From Zygnema cylindricum (taxonomy: Eukaryota; Streptophyta; Zygnematophyceae; Zygnematales; Zygnemataceae), in assembly GCA_037447655.1 (NCBI GenBank), contig JBBHKE010000188.1, positions 1 to 62,000 on the forward strand: a stretch of 62,000 bases of DNA, in the 5' to 3' direction. Positions within the stretch are counted from its first letter, which is position 1, and each line of letters opens with the position of its first letter. Under the pieces are notes generated by a model. It saw nothing but the letters and a program-made list of their open reading frames with translations. It made no database searches and was not told the origin of the DNA. The translations under genes were made by a program, and so were the position numbers. Shown one piece after another: positions 44,387 to 55,391 of the stretch.

Positions 44387-45469
44387 GGCATTCAAATCCA
44401 TGCTCTGTCCTATTAAGCTGCATCTTTGTGGGTCTGAAATACCTGCTACGGCAGTGGTTCTCGGATGGAATCCCATAGCGTGTTCTCGTTTCGAAATGGT
44501 CCGTGCCTTCCAAAATCCTGCTTTGCTGTCAAAAATCATCCCAGCTTCTCCTTTTCGGTAGGCGTGACTGTGGGGAAAAGAGACCAACGTGGATAGGGTT
44601 CGGCGTGGATATCCGAGTGTATTTCATCGAAAGAAAGGAGTACGATCCGGTTTTGTTACAGGTGTTGCGATTCTCCCTTCCCCAAGTATCTTCTATAATG
44701 AAATCAAAGGGTCGGTGGTCTGTTTTTCCAACAGTTGTTGGAGGACTGGAAGCGCGATCATATTGGTCCAATATGGTCGGAGTTTGTGTGCTCGGGATCC
44801 CATCTGAGCTGCGTCAAAAACCAAGGGAGCTCCTAAAATTCGGGTTACCTGTTTCCGGATGTTTTCAACCTGCTTCCGTTTATCATCTCTCGGGTGGACA
44901 TTCTCCAGGATGTACCCCACTGGTGTGTCTTGGAGCTGCTGGATCCACGATGTTAATATAATCATCCGATAGAATGTGCCACTCCTGCGGTCCTGATGCC
45001 CTTTTCCTTGTCTTGCTAAGGAATATCCCTAACAAGGCCAACCAGCCACAACCAGATCTACTTTGCCCAAACTAGCTAAATGAGGGGCCATTATGTTATC
45101 CACATTCTAGGGAAGACTCCGGTGAGCTTTGGAAATGGAAGACACTGGAAGTTGTTGAGGATATAAACGGTGCAGTTGATGGAGGCGGTGTTCGCTGACA
45201 GCACGTGCTTTCGGTGAAATTTCCACTGCTGTATATGACTCCACCCGATATCCTGATTTCAAAACTGCTTCCAAGTCAGAACTAATTCCTGAAAATAAAG
45301 ATAAAATTTGAAGTCCGTTGTCAAGGACTATAAATGACACCGCTTGTCGATTGAAGTCCTCGTTGCTAGTCTTGGTTTGGAAAACATCTGACCGGGTTGT
45401 CAAATCTTTTTCGGTAATAATAAGGCCGAGAAAGCTTGATCTACTTCGCCGTAGTTTTGCCACCAGCAA
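44387..45469 (-). pseudogene. C5 cytosine DNA methyltransferase domain in G1 pol (DNMT3-like)
   Basis: The domain would methylate cytosine in DNA using S-adenosylmethionine. In sense order it shows motif I LSLFSGISSDLEAVLKSG (about 45302-45250) and the motif II acidic residue in AVEISPKA (45221). Motif IV is DLVVAGWPC with the catalytic Cys at 45032-45034, then GYSLARQGKGHQDRRSG. Motif VI is ILENV (about 44897-44911), motif VIII SRAHKLRPYW (about 44797) and motifs IX/X RTISKREHAMGF and IGQSMDLNAI. The order is conventional, not permuted as in plant DRM, and VI/VIII recall DNMT3. It has the same frame as protease and RT. TAG codons at 45107-45109 and directly after the catalytic Cys (45029-45031, usual Gln), plus later stops, inactivate it. 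Confidence 0.9.
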
Positions 45470-46060
45470 TAATCTATTAGTGTATTCCCCTTCGCACCGC
45501 TTGAAAATCGGGAATTGCTAAATGTTCTCTAAGATATTTGTTGAACTGGCACACAGCTCCGCCAGAGAAGATGTAGAATACACTGGGTAACAGCCAGACA
45601 TAGGAACATTGGTCTTCCTTCGGTTCCATAAATCTAAAGGAACCACAACTTTGGTTCCTTCGAGATTTCCGGTGTCCTGAACGGTACATTGCTCTTTCCA
45701 AACACTTAAACTCATATTCATCTAAGTAGGCATCCCCAACAGGAATTCAAACTGATTCCTTTCTACCACTAAGAAAAAAAGTTTAATTTTCACCTTCTGT
45801 CCAGCATCATCGGAGATTTCAATGTTCATGGCTTTGATGATTCCATGGACTGGCTGACTGCCGCTGCTTACCGTGCTTAAGCAGATGTTACTCGGGCAGA
45901 TTTGGGGTCTGAGTTCTTCAAGTATTTTCTGCAATGCGGAAGTGTAATAAGGTTGGGAAGTGCTCCAGTGTCGACCACAGCGTCCTAGTACCTACCGTAC
46001 CCGTTAAGTTTGAGATTCCCTATCCGGTTCAGAATAAGAGCCACGAACAAGGTATTGTAG
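45470..46060 (-). pseudogene. G1 aspartic protease and linker
   Basis: In sense, LNRIGNLKLNGYGRY and a stop precede DAVVDTGALPNLITLPHC, with the catalytic DTG near 45975-45985. After a frame change, AGQKVKIKLFFLVVERNQ and FEFLLGMPT (to 45722) give the C-terminal protease strand typical of Gypsy (F.V...LLG.P). A linker of about 80 codons (45477-45721: VKEQC-, TKVVVPLDLWNRRKT-type sequence) leads in the same frame into the methyltransferase. The protease would separate the Gag-Pol domains, perhaps also releasing the methyltransferase. Confidence 0.82.
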
Positions 46061-46414
46061 ATTCTATCCACCATAGGGGTCTTAGGATCTGAAGACAAAT
46101 ATACCGCCGTGGGTGGTGTTACCCTGTCGACTTTGTCTTTTCAAGAATGGATCGCTTCTCCTAGGGCCTGAATGAGGATTTCTTCTGGCAAATTATGGGA
46201 GGAGGCAAGGGTCTTGACATGGGTCAGGGCATACGGCATAAGGTGCCTGACTAGCATGACAGCTGGCTTAGAGGAATGGAGTGGAGCTCTCGGGGATGAC
46301 GTCGGCGTATCTGGTTCCTGGTCCTGTTGGTTCCGGAATGTGGCACTGGTGGAGTTTGGGGTGCTTCCTCATCCGGGCGTTCGGCCATAAATCGCTAAAA
46401 CCAATCTTGTAACC
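46061..46414 (-). pseudogene. G1 region between gag and protease
   Basis: In sense this reads PAVMLVRHLMPYALTHVKTL, then ASSHNLPEEILIQALGEAIH and TPPTAVYLSSDPKTPMVDRI with one stop. It lies between the LTR insertion and the DTG motif, so it belongs to the end of gag or the protease lead. I do not recognise a domain. Confidence 0.55.
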
Positions 46415-46418
46415 TGAA

Positions 46419-46447
46419 ATTCTATGGGCTCCATTGCCACACAGAAT
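46419..46447 (-). promoter_or_regulatory. gag-type AUG hairpin (third stem version)
   Basis: In sense, ATTCTGTG faces CATAGAAT (one G-U pair). After a bulged T, GGC pairs with GCC, with loop AATGGA and AUG at 46432-46434. The inner stem GGC/GCC replaces TCC/GGA of A and ACT/GGT of E1/E2. Confidence 0.75.
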
Positions 46448-47060
46448 TCGCAGGTCCAAAGGAAGCTAATCTAGATAGTGCCGACTCCAAGTTAATATAA
46501 ACCCAAATGATTGACCCCTTGACAATCAGAACCTCATTACAGCTTCACCGCTGTGAAGTAAGACTCTCTGTGTGCTCAGTTTCACTACAGAATGCAAAGT
46601 TAGAATATGAGTATAGGATAACATTCCCCACTTTGACTTTCCCTTAGAAATGCAGCCACCCAGAAAGGCAAAAACTCTGACCGACTACACCCCTGTGTAG
46701 CCTGGACTCCCCTGAGTCCGCAGCAACAAGAATCACTGAATTTGGTCAACTGAATTGATAGTTATGGCTGGCCAAAGTTTGACATTTATACAAGGTGCTC
46801 TCTGGGAGAGGCAGCTACCTACCAAAAATATTATAAGTTCTAAACCCCTCTCTAAACCCTCTAGTACTGAGGTACGGACCAATCACATTACTGTATAGTA
46901 CATAAAGGTACAGATGCTGGTATACCTTTTGTACGGACATTGTACGACATGGCTAAAAAGTCAACAAATGTCCTATCTGGATTCGCTCTTGTATTCTCCG
47001 GAATTCCTGCCTCCAAATCTTATCTCTCCACGTGGCGCCAGGTCATGCCGCGTCAGAAAA

Positions 47061-47120
47061 CGGTACCGTACAAGAAAGTACTAGTGCCGGAGTACTTTCT
47101 GTACGTACATTGTACGATGT
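47061..47120. promoter_or_regulatory. GTAC-rich inverted repeat in LTR
   Basis: Seven GTAC motifs in 60 bp. CGTACAAGAAAGTACT and AGTACTTTCTGTACG form an inverted repeat with an 8-nt spacer. GTAC is the core bound by SBP-box factors of green plants. Binding is inference. Confidence 0.45.
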
Positions 47121-47721
47121 CGCCATAGTGCGACATTTGTCACTTCCGGATTTGTTTTCTGCCGTTCCGTAAATTCCGTAATCCAGTACGTTGTTGCCAC
47201 GTGTCATCCGGAGTGGCGGAGTCCGCAAACCGCCAAATTGTCCTTTCCTCGAGACCGGCGCTAACCACGGCCGTCCGATTCATATAGAGATTAAATACGA
47301 ACCGTCGAAACAAATGTCCGTACTATTTGTTTCGTCCGGTACTAATAGTACAACTGATTCTATGTTCTATAGACCGTAACCCAGTTAAATGGAATTCCCT
47401 ACCTGTAACTATATAAATATCTATCAAACCCTATATGTTCTAGCACTGGTCCTAGACTAAATGGACAAAGCTAACTCCTATGGGATGATTCACCGACGGT
47501 AGGTACCAGGATCAATTCCTGGGTCCGTCAACTTCCTTTTTGGTAAACATACCTATATTATCTATTCCTGTCTCTCTGGAGAGCCTAGGCAGCCATGGCT
47601 CTAGCTCCCTTTCCAGCCTTCAGTGACTACGACAAGTGTGGGGGCTTGGAGAAGGGAGTCAGGGGCAGACTGCCTCTACTCTTTTCTATCTAATAAAGAC
47701 CTAGAAAATACCCAAATATCA

Positions 47722-49610
47722 ACAGATTGCTCTGTTTGTCCTCTTCAAGAGATTTTTTCTCCCGCTGTTGTTTCTCGCTCTGGTAATTTTCAAAACCGGG
47801 AAGCAGTTTAGATTTGGGAGGAAGAGGAGGAGGATGAGTGAGCTTGATTTTGAGGCCTATGTCACTGTTTAGCATCACTGCCCAAGGCGTGAAAGATAAA
47901 GGCCTGGTGGTCTTCCGGTTGTGGTATTTCGGGCTCATTTTCTACATGTCTCTCGAGGTTCCAAATCCCAGCCGCTGTGCTTTGAAGTTCAAGCTCCACT
48001 AGCTTCTGTAGTAACACTTGTTTCTGTCTTTGGAGTCGTTGCGCTGCTGTTAGAGAAGCAGGCCGGGAAGATGATCCCAAACGAAGTGCAGCCAATTCTG
48101 CAGCCATGGCAGCCATCTGCTGACTCTGCTGTTGGATTATAATCTCCGGTGTAAGTCTTGCTGGAGCAACCTATGCTCGTTCCAGAGTCCCTATTGTAGG
48201 CAGCACTGGGCGCCCCCGAGGGTAAAGAAGTTGTAGGGGAAGAGGTTTAACGGCAGTTTCTCCTCCTTCGTGAACAGAGCGGATTGCATCATTTCCTATG
48301 GAATTCCGTTCTTCCGGAATCATTCCCCCTCCTTGTGCCCCAAAAAACCACAGGCCTCGCACTTGTGGCCCTCGATAGTATACTTGCCCCGGATCTCGTT
48401 GGAGATCTAAGCGTCGTCAAACTTTGGCAGTTTGATTTGCCGCATTTCAGACTGGGACATTTTCGAAGTTTCGCTACGGGGAGTGGGGCGGTAATTCTCC
48501 TTTGTGACCGGTGTTCTCTCCCCCCCCACAACTCCTTTGAGCCGTTTTTCCTAGTGCTTCTGGCTCCTTTTGGATCGCTCTACTTCCCATTCCTTCGGCT
48601 TGAGGGCTAGCTCTGATTTGAGTTTCCTGTTGCACCGTTTCCATCCATGTCACGGTTGTTGACAATTTAGGCAATTGTACAGAATTACCCAATCGTCTAC
48701 CCCTATTGCAAGTTCAGGCCCGCTGTGCGCAGCTTGCTTCCCTTTAAGCTTCCGCAAAGCTTAAAGTTCCGTTTGTTTTTCCCCACTAAAGGAAGTTTCC
48801 CCGGCGAATCCTGCAAAATTCGCTTTTGCCTTGCCATTTACAACTTTCTCTTTTGCCTCACTGTGAACGAAGTGGTCGTATAACTTCAATTCCACTAGTG
48901 AGATGTCCTTGGTAGAGGGATTTATGTCCTAGATTGCTTGTCCGGCAATCTAATTATCCAAGGCAGTCTGCCCTGTCGGTCAGAAGGAATTACGAATAGC
49001 TATAAAGTACTTTGTGGCCATGGCAGGAAGGTCAATGGTCCACAGCTTGGTTTTCTTTCAAAGGCTTGAAAGACGGTTGAAGAGAGTTTGGGGAGTCTCG
49101 TTTTTCAAACATCCGAATTCCTTGGTTGCCGATTCGTTCCTCTTGGTGTAGAGGAGTCTCCAGATATTAAGAAGGGTAGTGCAAAGGGTGGGATTAGCCA
49201 CCATGCATGTTGCCGCACGAGCTCTCTGAATGGCTTGCAGTTGGTTAACATAGGCCCTTCCTTGTGCATGCAACTTCATATCATCGGTGAAGGTGGCTGT
49301 CAAAGGTGTGGTCGCCGCTGCAGTCAAGTCAGCCTCCGCTTGTAAAACGGCCGCATTAAGAGTTGGATCAGATATCTTAATGCTAGGAGCCATCAAAAGA
49401 GGTTGACGCTCCTTATAGTCAGCCAACGCCCCTCCAGAGAGGTAGTTGACCATCATGGGGAAGAGAGTGGTTTCGACGACATCGGGAATGGCTCCTCCCA
49501 TATATTTATTGATTTCTGATTGGGTGAAAGATTTCCACAACAACTCGAAATCCGACAAAGCGATCCCTAAGCTTTCCCTTGTAAATATCAAAATGTCCCC
49601 CATTTCCTTC
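47722..49610 (-). pseudogene. G1 gag, capsid and zinc knuckle part
   Basis: In sense it starts with a helical segment of 181 open codons (49058-49603): LSDFELLWKSFTQSEINKYM, VETTLFPMMVNYLSGGALAD, LQAIQRARAATCMVANPTLC, TPQTLFNRLSSL. This fits a Gypsy capsid. After stops a CCHC knuckle CEACGFLGHKEGE is followed by TGA exactly where the fourth ligand Cys belongs (about 48333-48376). A Gln/Leu-rich predicted coiled coil follows at 47862-48116 (LTAAQRLQRQKQVLLQKLVE). The copy is broken by the LTR at 47721. Confidence 0.7.
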
Positions 49611-49905
49611 TCTTCTTCTGCTGATTGGGTAAACTAAGAAAAGGAAAGGTCGGTGAGACTGACAAATTGGGCCGGCGAAGTGACTCCTTGGTCCTTTTCC
49701 TAGGGACTGGAACCGTTTCCTCCTCTTGTAGGAGGTGCTGCCCTGCAAGGTGTGGATCCCCCTCCCGCAGAGGAAATAATAGCGCCTGAGAAGATTGTTG
49801 GAGGAAGGGTGTTCCCCACGGGGAGGACTCCTGTTCCCCTTGGTGCGAAGGGTATCCGCAGTTGTTGACCTGTCTAGCCTGATGAAGTAGAAGGGGCCCA
49901 CTCCC

Positions 49906-51796
49906 CTATATCCACTCCTCGGTATCCCGAGAATATCTTTCGTCCTTAAGAACTGTCTCCTCGTGTGGGATGTGGATCCGAGGTCGGCTCAAAGGTGGAT
50001 CTCGGGGAAGGGATGGAGAAGAAGACGGAGACGAAGGCCAGTTCTGAGGAGAAGGTGTCTGTCTCCTGAAAGGGGTTTGTTTCCGAGGCCGTCTTCGGGA
50101 AGTTTCAGGAGGAGGAGTTAATGAATTGGAGGATGGCAATCCTCTTTGACGAGTTGAGTAGACGTCGTGCTTGTAGGGAAGGCTCAGTGGACCTGGTGAC
50201 CCACGGTCTGCTTCAGTAAGGGAAAAGGAAGGTGAGTGAGAGGAGGTGGGAACGTCTCGGGGCTCTATTGCAGGGTCTTGGGAGTGAGAGGTAGGAGGAG
50301 GAGGAGAAAAAGTAGGATCAGGGGACAATTTGGGTGGAGGCGAAGGAGGTGTGGACCGTCTCAAGGGGATGTGGATTCTTTTGTCCGGTCGCAACTCCAC
50401 TAAGGCTTCAACATCAGAAGAAACCTCCACCGAAACAAAAGTAGGCGCTTCCCGTGGAGCCACAACAAGTTCAGACGGTGAATCTGCACCCAAACACCCA
50501 ATATTAGGTCTTGTGTCTGACCCCTCTTCTCGCTGAAGAGGAGGTTCTTGACGAGTCTTCGATGAATGAGCCTGGGGTGGGGCTACGAACTAAGGTTCTG
50601 TTACTGGTGTAGGAGGGATCCTCCCACTGAGGATCCCACTTGACCTCCACCGAGCTTCCCAGATGAGGTTCAATTCTTGCTCCCACAACTTCCTCTTTTC
50701 TTCCTCCAAGGCCTCCCAATCTACCGTGGTAGGTCCGGCCCCCGACGTAGCCTGGCCCTGGGATTTCAAAACCTCCACTAGTTCTTGGGCCCTTTCCACT
50801 ACTCCAGGCAGATTAGCTATCCCCACTCCTAGAATTTCTGGATCGTTTGGCCTGGCCCGCAACAATCCATCGGACAACTTCTCTGGTCCTATTTCCGGAA
50901 CCTCTGGGTCAGTAGGTTCGGATCGCCAGAACCCTCCAACTGGGCGAACACAAAGTGCCCTAGGAGAAGGTCTCTTAGTGGAGACAGACGCCGGAGTTGG
51001 GGAAGTTTCTTCCTTGGGAAGAGGTGCAAATCTACCCTAACTATCCCTATGGTCAAACTTCTTCCCCCTCACTGGCTCTCGAGCCCCTCTCTCGCTGCCA
51101 CCTGCTCCCCTACGAGACCTAGGAGCATGGCGCACCCGGGACGGTCGGCTAGCTGCTGTTTCTTGGGAAGAAGATGGAGGAGGGCGAGAAGGATGAACCC
51201 TTCGGGCCTTTCCTGCAAAGACTATGAGGAACCACTCTTTGAAGAGCAGCTTAGAATCTCCATCACCCCTCCCACTAGTTTAACCACCCTGGCTCGATTT
51301 GACCGAGCAACTCTCTGCACCAACTCCTGCTTCACCTTCAGTTCATGAAGGGCGTGAAGAGCAAGGAGTTCCTTTTGACCAGGGCGGTTGGGATCCGCCA
51401 AAACCACATGGTCAATCTGAATTTATGCCCTCGGAATCTTTGATATGGTATGAAACCCGACCTCTAGAAGAGGACCCAAAGGGGGCTCCCGTTCAGCTTG
51501 TCTCTTTGGTCGAGCCCGAGGCGACACTCTGTTTCTTTCTTGAGCATGTGCCCTACACTCGCTTCTTTCCTTGGCAAAGGTCCTGGCGGCCTCAGCCAAG
51601 GAAGGGAAATGTTCAGAAGTAAGACTAGGAGGAGAGGGAGACGGAGGGGCCGCGGCTGGTCCCTTGGTCGGAGAGTCAAAAACAGTCTCCATGGGAACAG
51701 ATTCCTTGGGCATCTGAGAATCTTCCTCCATTGCATGCTTCTCCGGCTTGCCCTGTTCTCCTAATCCAATATCCGGAGATTCTCCTCCCCCCATGA
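49906..51796 (-). pseudogene. G1 gag, N-terminal low-complexity part
   Basis: The probable start is ATG at 51792-51794 (MGGGESPDIGLGEQGKPEKH), about 110 bp inside the LTR boundary. The product is rich in Pro, Ser, Glu and Arg: PAAAPPSPSPPSLTSEHFPS, PSPPPKLSPDPTFSPPPPTS, SRRRPRKQTPFRRQTPSPQN. A helical stretch lies between (LPGVVERAQELVEVLKSQGQ, LEEEKRKLWEQELNLIWEA). It is read in several frames with stops. No domain is recognised. Position upstream of the capsid and CCHC supports gag. At about 4 kb the gag region is long for Gypsy. Confidence 0.6.
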
Positions 51797-51905
51797 TGAC
51801 AAAGGTGACTAGCGAAAAAGTAATAAAGGTAATTTCCACAAAGAGAATTTCTAAGTCAAAGCTCCTATCCCCTCTAATCCGAGCAGACAAGTGGCTTTTC
51901 AGTAC

Positions 51906-53072
51906 TGTACTTATCCACGAGAAGTCTATAGTATATGTTCCCTCAAAACCCACTGTTTCAATAAAAAGAAGTTGCAATCTTACTTCAGGAAGTTCACGCC
52001 AAAGCAAAAGAAACTACAAGCGAATACACAAATGCACTACCACGTTGACATATAGAAATAAATAGGAATGGTTCTTTGAGATTTAACAATATCACCTTGA
52101 CCACAGAAACAAAATATAAGATGGAAGATATAAAAGATGGCGAAGCAAGCTTAACATACCCCGGCAATTTACGATGACAATGAGAAAAAGGCGAACTCTC
52201 TCCCAATGGTAGTGTAAATAGGTATGGTACTCCTTCAACCCTCGGTGTTCGCAGCTCGGAACCCACTAGATTCTTCTCAGTTTCAAGCAGCGAAAAATCC
52301 AGATATCACCCAAAAGAATAGTCAACTACCAGCCCGAACTATGATTCCCACAATGGACAGATCCAAAACAAAGATGGCGATAGAGTTAAAACAAAACAAA
52401 GATTCTTCCTAAAGAAGGTTTGTTGGATTTTATGAGGGTTTTCACAGGAGACAGTACTGAAAAGCAACCTGTCTCCTTCAGCCCCAAGTGCCTTATACAG
52501 TAAAAGCTTGTCCAGTTTCAGGTCCAAAAGTCAAACCAACGCTATTAGCCAATTAGCGGCAAGCAACAGCAACCGAACTGACATAAGACAAAATAATGTG
52601 TATTACACTTAGGGCAAAAAGTTAGACCTCGGCTAGATGCGCAGCCGGAAGTTATTATTTGTTCCACAATTTAACACGAAGTACTAAAAGGACACGGAAG
52701 TGCCAAGCTTTGACTTAATGTAATAAATGGACCATTGGTCAGCTGAACCTGAACTGAATTGCTACAGACAGCTAACAGCATAATCTAGATTACAGTCTAT
52801 AAGTCTACGTGGCAATCCAAAATGTACCCCCCCACAAGGGCTGGTGGAAGCCATTGCTATGTGACGGAACTGCGATCTTTCAGACGGGAGAACTTTGTTG
52901 TCTGGCCTCCGTTAGGCGCGAAATAAAGTGCGTCTTGTTCAGTTGAGGAAATACTATAATCCTTCCGGGTGGTTGTGCTCGCTTCTCCGTAATCTGAGAA
53001 CAGTACGGGTTGGAAGGGTACGGAAATCCTCGATAATATAAAAGTGTGCCTGAAAAGCACTCGAGCTTTACA
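51906..53072 (-). repeat. 5' LTR of G1
   Basis: TGTACTTATCCACGAG to CTCGAGCTTTACA on plus, 1167 bp. It matches 26445-27763 throughout except that the 134-bp duplication is absent. Sequence to its right (53073 onward) is the second half of V'. Confidence 0.85.
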
Positions 53073-53551
53073 TTAGTGGCAGTTAATGGCAGCAGTCTGA
53101 CAGATTTGTTCGTCTTCTTTGTTCGTCTAGTTTTCGAAAAAGTTTGATTTTACAAATTTACTATGTAATTTTATTTTATTTTTTTTGTTTCGATACTATA
53201 GTTTTAGAACTATAAACTATTATTCTAAAGTTGTCAACGTTTACATGCCGCGCTGTCCGTAATGAATTTCCATTAAACATAATACGGAACATGTTCTTCC
53301 ATGTGGCATGCCATGCTATTTAAAGTCAATAATACAAGTTCTTCCATGTGGCATGCCACGCTATTTAAAGTCAATAATAAAATACAATATGTTATAAAGT
53401 ATTATTGTATGCATACTATATTTTTTTAAGTTATCGTCGATATGGAATTTGCTGGTCTCGCACCGATATATCGAGACGTTTGACAGTTCGATAGCCGATA
53501 ATTATCGTATCGGTGCTATCGCGATAAATTTTGTACCGTTACACAACACTA
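53073..53551 (+). mobile_element. hAT-like element V', right half
   Basis: It matches the second half of V (about 58960-59402) through TTTTAAGTTAT.G.CGATATGGAATT and ends TACACAACACTA. Followed by GTTTTCG, partner of ATTTTCG at 25738-25744. It includes a 45-bp tandem duplication at 53293-53382 (GTTCTTCCATGTGGCATGCC...). Confidence 0.7.
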
Positions 53552-54389
53552 GTTTTCGATATGTGATGTTTTTTCATATGCGACACCGTTTAAAACATGG
53601 CATGTTTGCGAAATGTTATTTAACAACAATACGGGATGGCTAGGTATCCTAAACATTACAACCAAAAATGTTGTTTGTACAACTACAAATATTTCTGGGT
53701 GGAAGTTTACCAATAGGACTCTAATCCATTAGCCATTGTTAGTAATGATACGAAGACGTAGACTGGTGTTAGCATTACGAGAAATGTTCTATCATGTTTT
53801 GCCAATTACTTATTGATCCCACATTTATTTTGTGCTAGTTGGTACCATATAGGATTTTGTGAAAACGGTTAAACTCGTTAAAGATTCTCAAAGCGCAAAA
53901 TTTGAACGTAATATTTGCTCAAATTTTATTTGTACTAGCAAATTGAAATATGCGATTCTACATTCTCTCATGATGTTTATATATTGTAATTTGAATTTAA
54001 AAAATGAAACTAAAATAAAAAAAAAAAAAGCGCGACAAACGTCGAAGGTGAATGTATGGCAAAGGAAGGGTGAGAAGATGTCTTTCAACAAAGATTTTTT
54101 CGTGGCTTTTGGTGGATGATGCCCTAAGGCACATGGTCCATACCTCTTGTAAGGTCGTCATTGCCCGCCCATATTGGAACATATCTCTATTTTCTAGATG
54201 TATCTAACATACACTTCCAATTTGTGGATAGTGTCTTTTTTGAAAACATGAATCACAAACTAGTTTGATATAGCGGTTGTAAATTAATACAAACATAGAT
54301 GCAAAGTAAAACATTGATCTATCCATACAATCCAACATTATTGTACTCTGTACTCCTTGGTATCGTGGAAGTACGTGACATCATGTTTA
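53552..54389. other. Unannotated stretch
   Basis: AT-rich. 54070-54120 resembles 60680-60730 weakly (TTTCGTGGCTTTTGGTGG against CTTACGGCTTTCGGTGG). No gene is supported. Confidence 0.4.
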
Positions 54390-54589
54390 GCGTCGCAAAT
54401 CTGACGCGGTACTGTAGTAACACTATTCATTTCGCAAAATCTTAGGGAACGTGACAAAGCGCTGCAAATCTGACACGGTAGTACACTATTAATTTCGCAA
54501 ATCTTAGGGAATGCGACAAAGCGTCGCAAATCTGACACGTTAGTAAACACTATTCATTTCGAAAATCTAAGGGAACGCGACAAATCGTA
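54390..54589. repeat. Minisatellite, three units of 62-69 bp
   Basis: Units start GCGTCGCAAATCTGAC (or GCGCTGCAAATCTGAC) at 54390, 54459 and 54521. Each contains CACTATTCATTTCGCAAA and TTAGGGAA.G.GACAAA. Non-coding. Confidence 0.85.
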
Positions 54590-55104
54590 ATTTTTGGCTT
54601 ATTCATACGTCGTACATTAGTTAATTTTGTACTTTTTCGGTTATGGGCGGGCACGGTTAGTCGCAAGAAATCGAGTTTCGGTTAACTTTTGTTTTCGTAA
54701 ACGCCGGTTGGTTAACGGTTAACAATTTTGGAGCGTGACATAACCCGGTCGGGCGTCGGTTACTCAGATTTTTGAAAAAAAACGGTCGGTTTCGGTTATG
54801 AAATTTTTTGACTTTTGCGACCTCTCATGCACGTCATGCCCGACTGCGTGCGATTCGGAAATCGGATTAAATGCCGCACTTTATTTAGCTATCGATAATA
54901 TAAATACACCTTACATCGCTATTAGCGTTAATATTTTTTTCGCTCCTCAAAAGTCAAAAGATATTTTCTCTGTATATATTTGTAAAATTTTCAATTTAAT
55001 ACCGCCAATTGTAAGGTGAGAATCTTACCTTTCAATCGCAACCGTCAGATCCAAAATCCGACATATGTGTACGGAGAAATTATGTTTTAAGAGACGAAAA
55101 AAAC

Positions 55105-55368
55105 CTTAGTTCAAATGTAGGTGAAAGTAGGCCCATACAATATGCCTATTGTATGCAAAACATACAATATGACCTTAAGACCTATATTGTGTTCATACCT
55201 ATTCGGACCAATTAAAACATTCGGACCAACACCGTCAGATTTCGGATGATCGGACGGTCGCCGATCAAAGTAACGATCTAAGAAGATCACATGAAAAGCC
55301 CATAACACAACTTACAATAAAGGCGTCGACCAAAGGCCTACCGTAAAAACGCCTACTTTTGAACTATG
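55105..55368. mobile_element. hAT-like MITE M, copy M3 (inverted)
   Basis: CTTAGTTCAAATGTAGG and CCTACTTTTGAACTATG ends enclose 264 bp. The interior is the reverse complement of M2 in order. The flanks AAAAAACC / AAAAAAAC fit an 8-bp duplication with one difference. Confidence 0.7.
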
Positions 55369-55391
55369 AAAAAAACATTAACACTAATAGC

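Larger units (their letters stand above)
46415..47721 (-). repeat. Copia-type LTR inserted in G1 gag
   Basis: It runs on plus from TGAAATTCTATGGG to CCAAATATCAACA (about 1307 bp). It carries all LTR modules of A/B: GGACTC/GAGTCC hairpin, TATA-like GTATAAAT at 46784-46791, T-arm-like CCAGG-ATCAATT-CCTGG, GGCAGCCATGGCTC, and CCTAGAAAATAC at the end. G1 gag sequence is interrupted on the right side (...EEDKQSN at 47722). No 5-bp duplication or Copia internal sequence is found, so it is a solo LTR with a damaged edge, or a deletion product. Confidence 0.75.
26445..53072 (-). mobile_element. Gypsy element G1 with in-frame DNA methyltransferase (nested host)
   Basis: This is a minus-strand Ty3/Gypsy element. 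LTRs lie at 51906-53072 (5') and 26445-27763 (3'), sharing ends TGTACTTATCC...GCTT(G/T)ACA. Its internal sequence is interrupted by E1 (29723-36183), E2 (37922-44381) and an LTR (46415-47721). Without them it is about 12.4 kb: gag, protease, C5 methyltransferase, RT, RNase H, integrase. The frame continues exactly across both Copia insertions (for example VDGLS joins RN at the E1 site). No chromodomain is seen. G1 has many stops and is inactive. It sits within hAT-like V'. Confidence 0.88.

Noticed and set aside
46415-47721. This LTR as the 5' LTR of G1
   Set aside because: Its ends and modules are Copia-type, G1 gag lies on its right side, and the true G1 LTR pair is 26445-27763 / 51906-53072.
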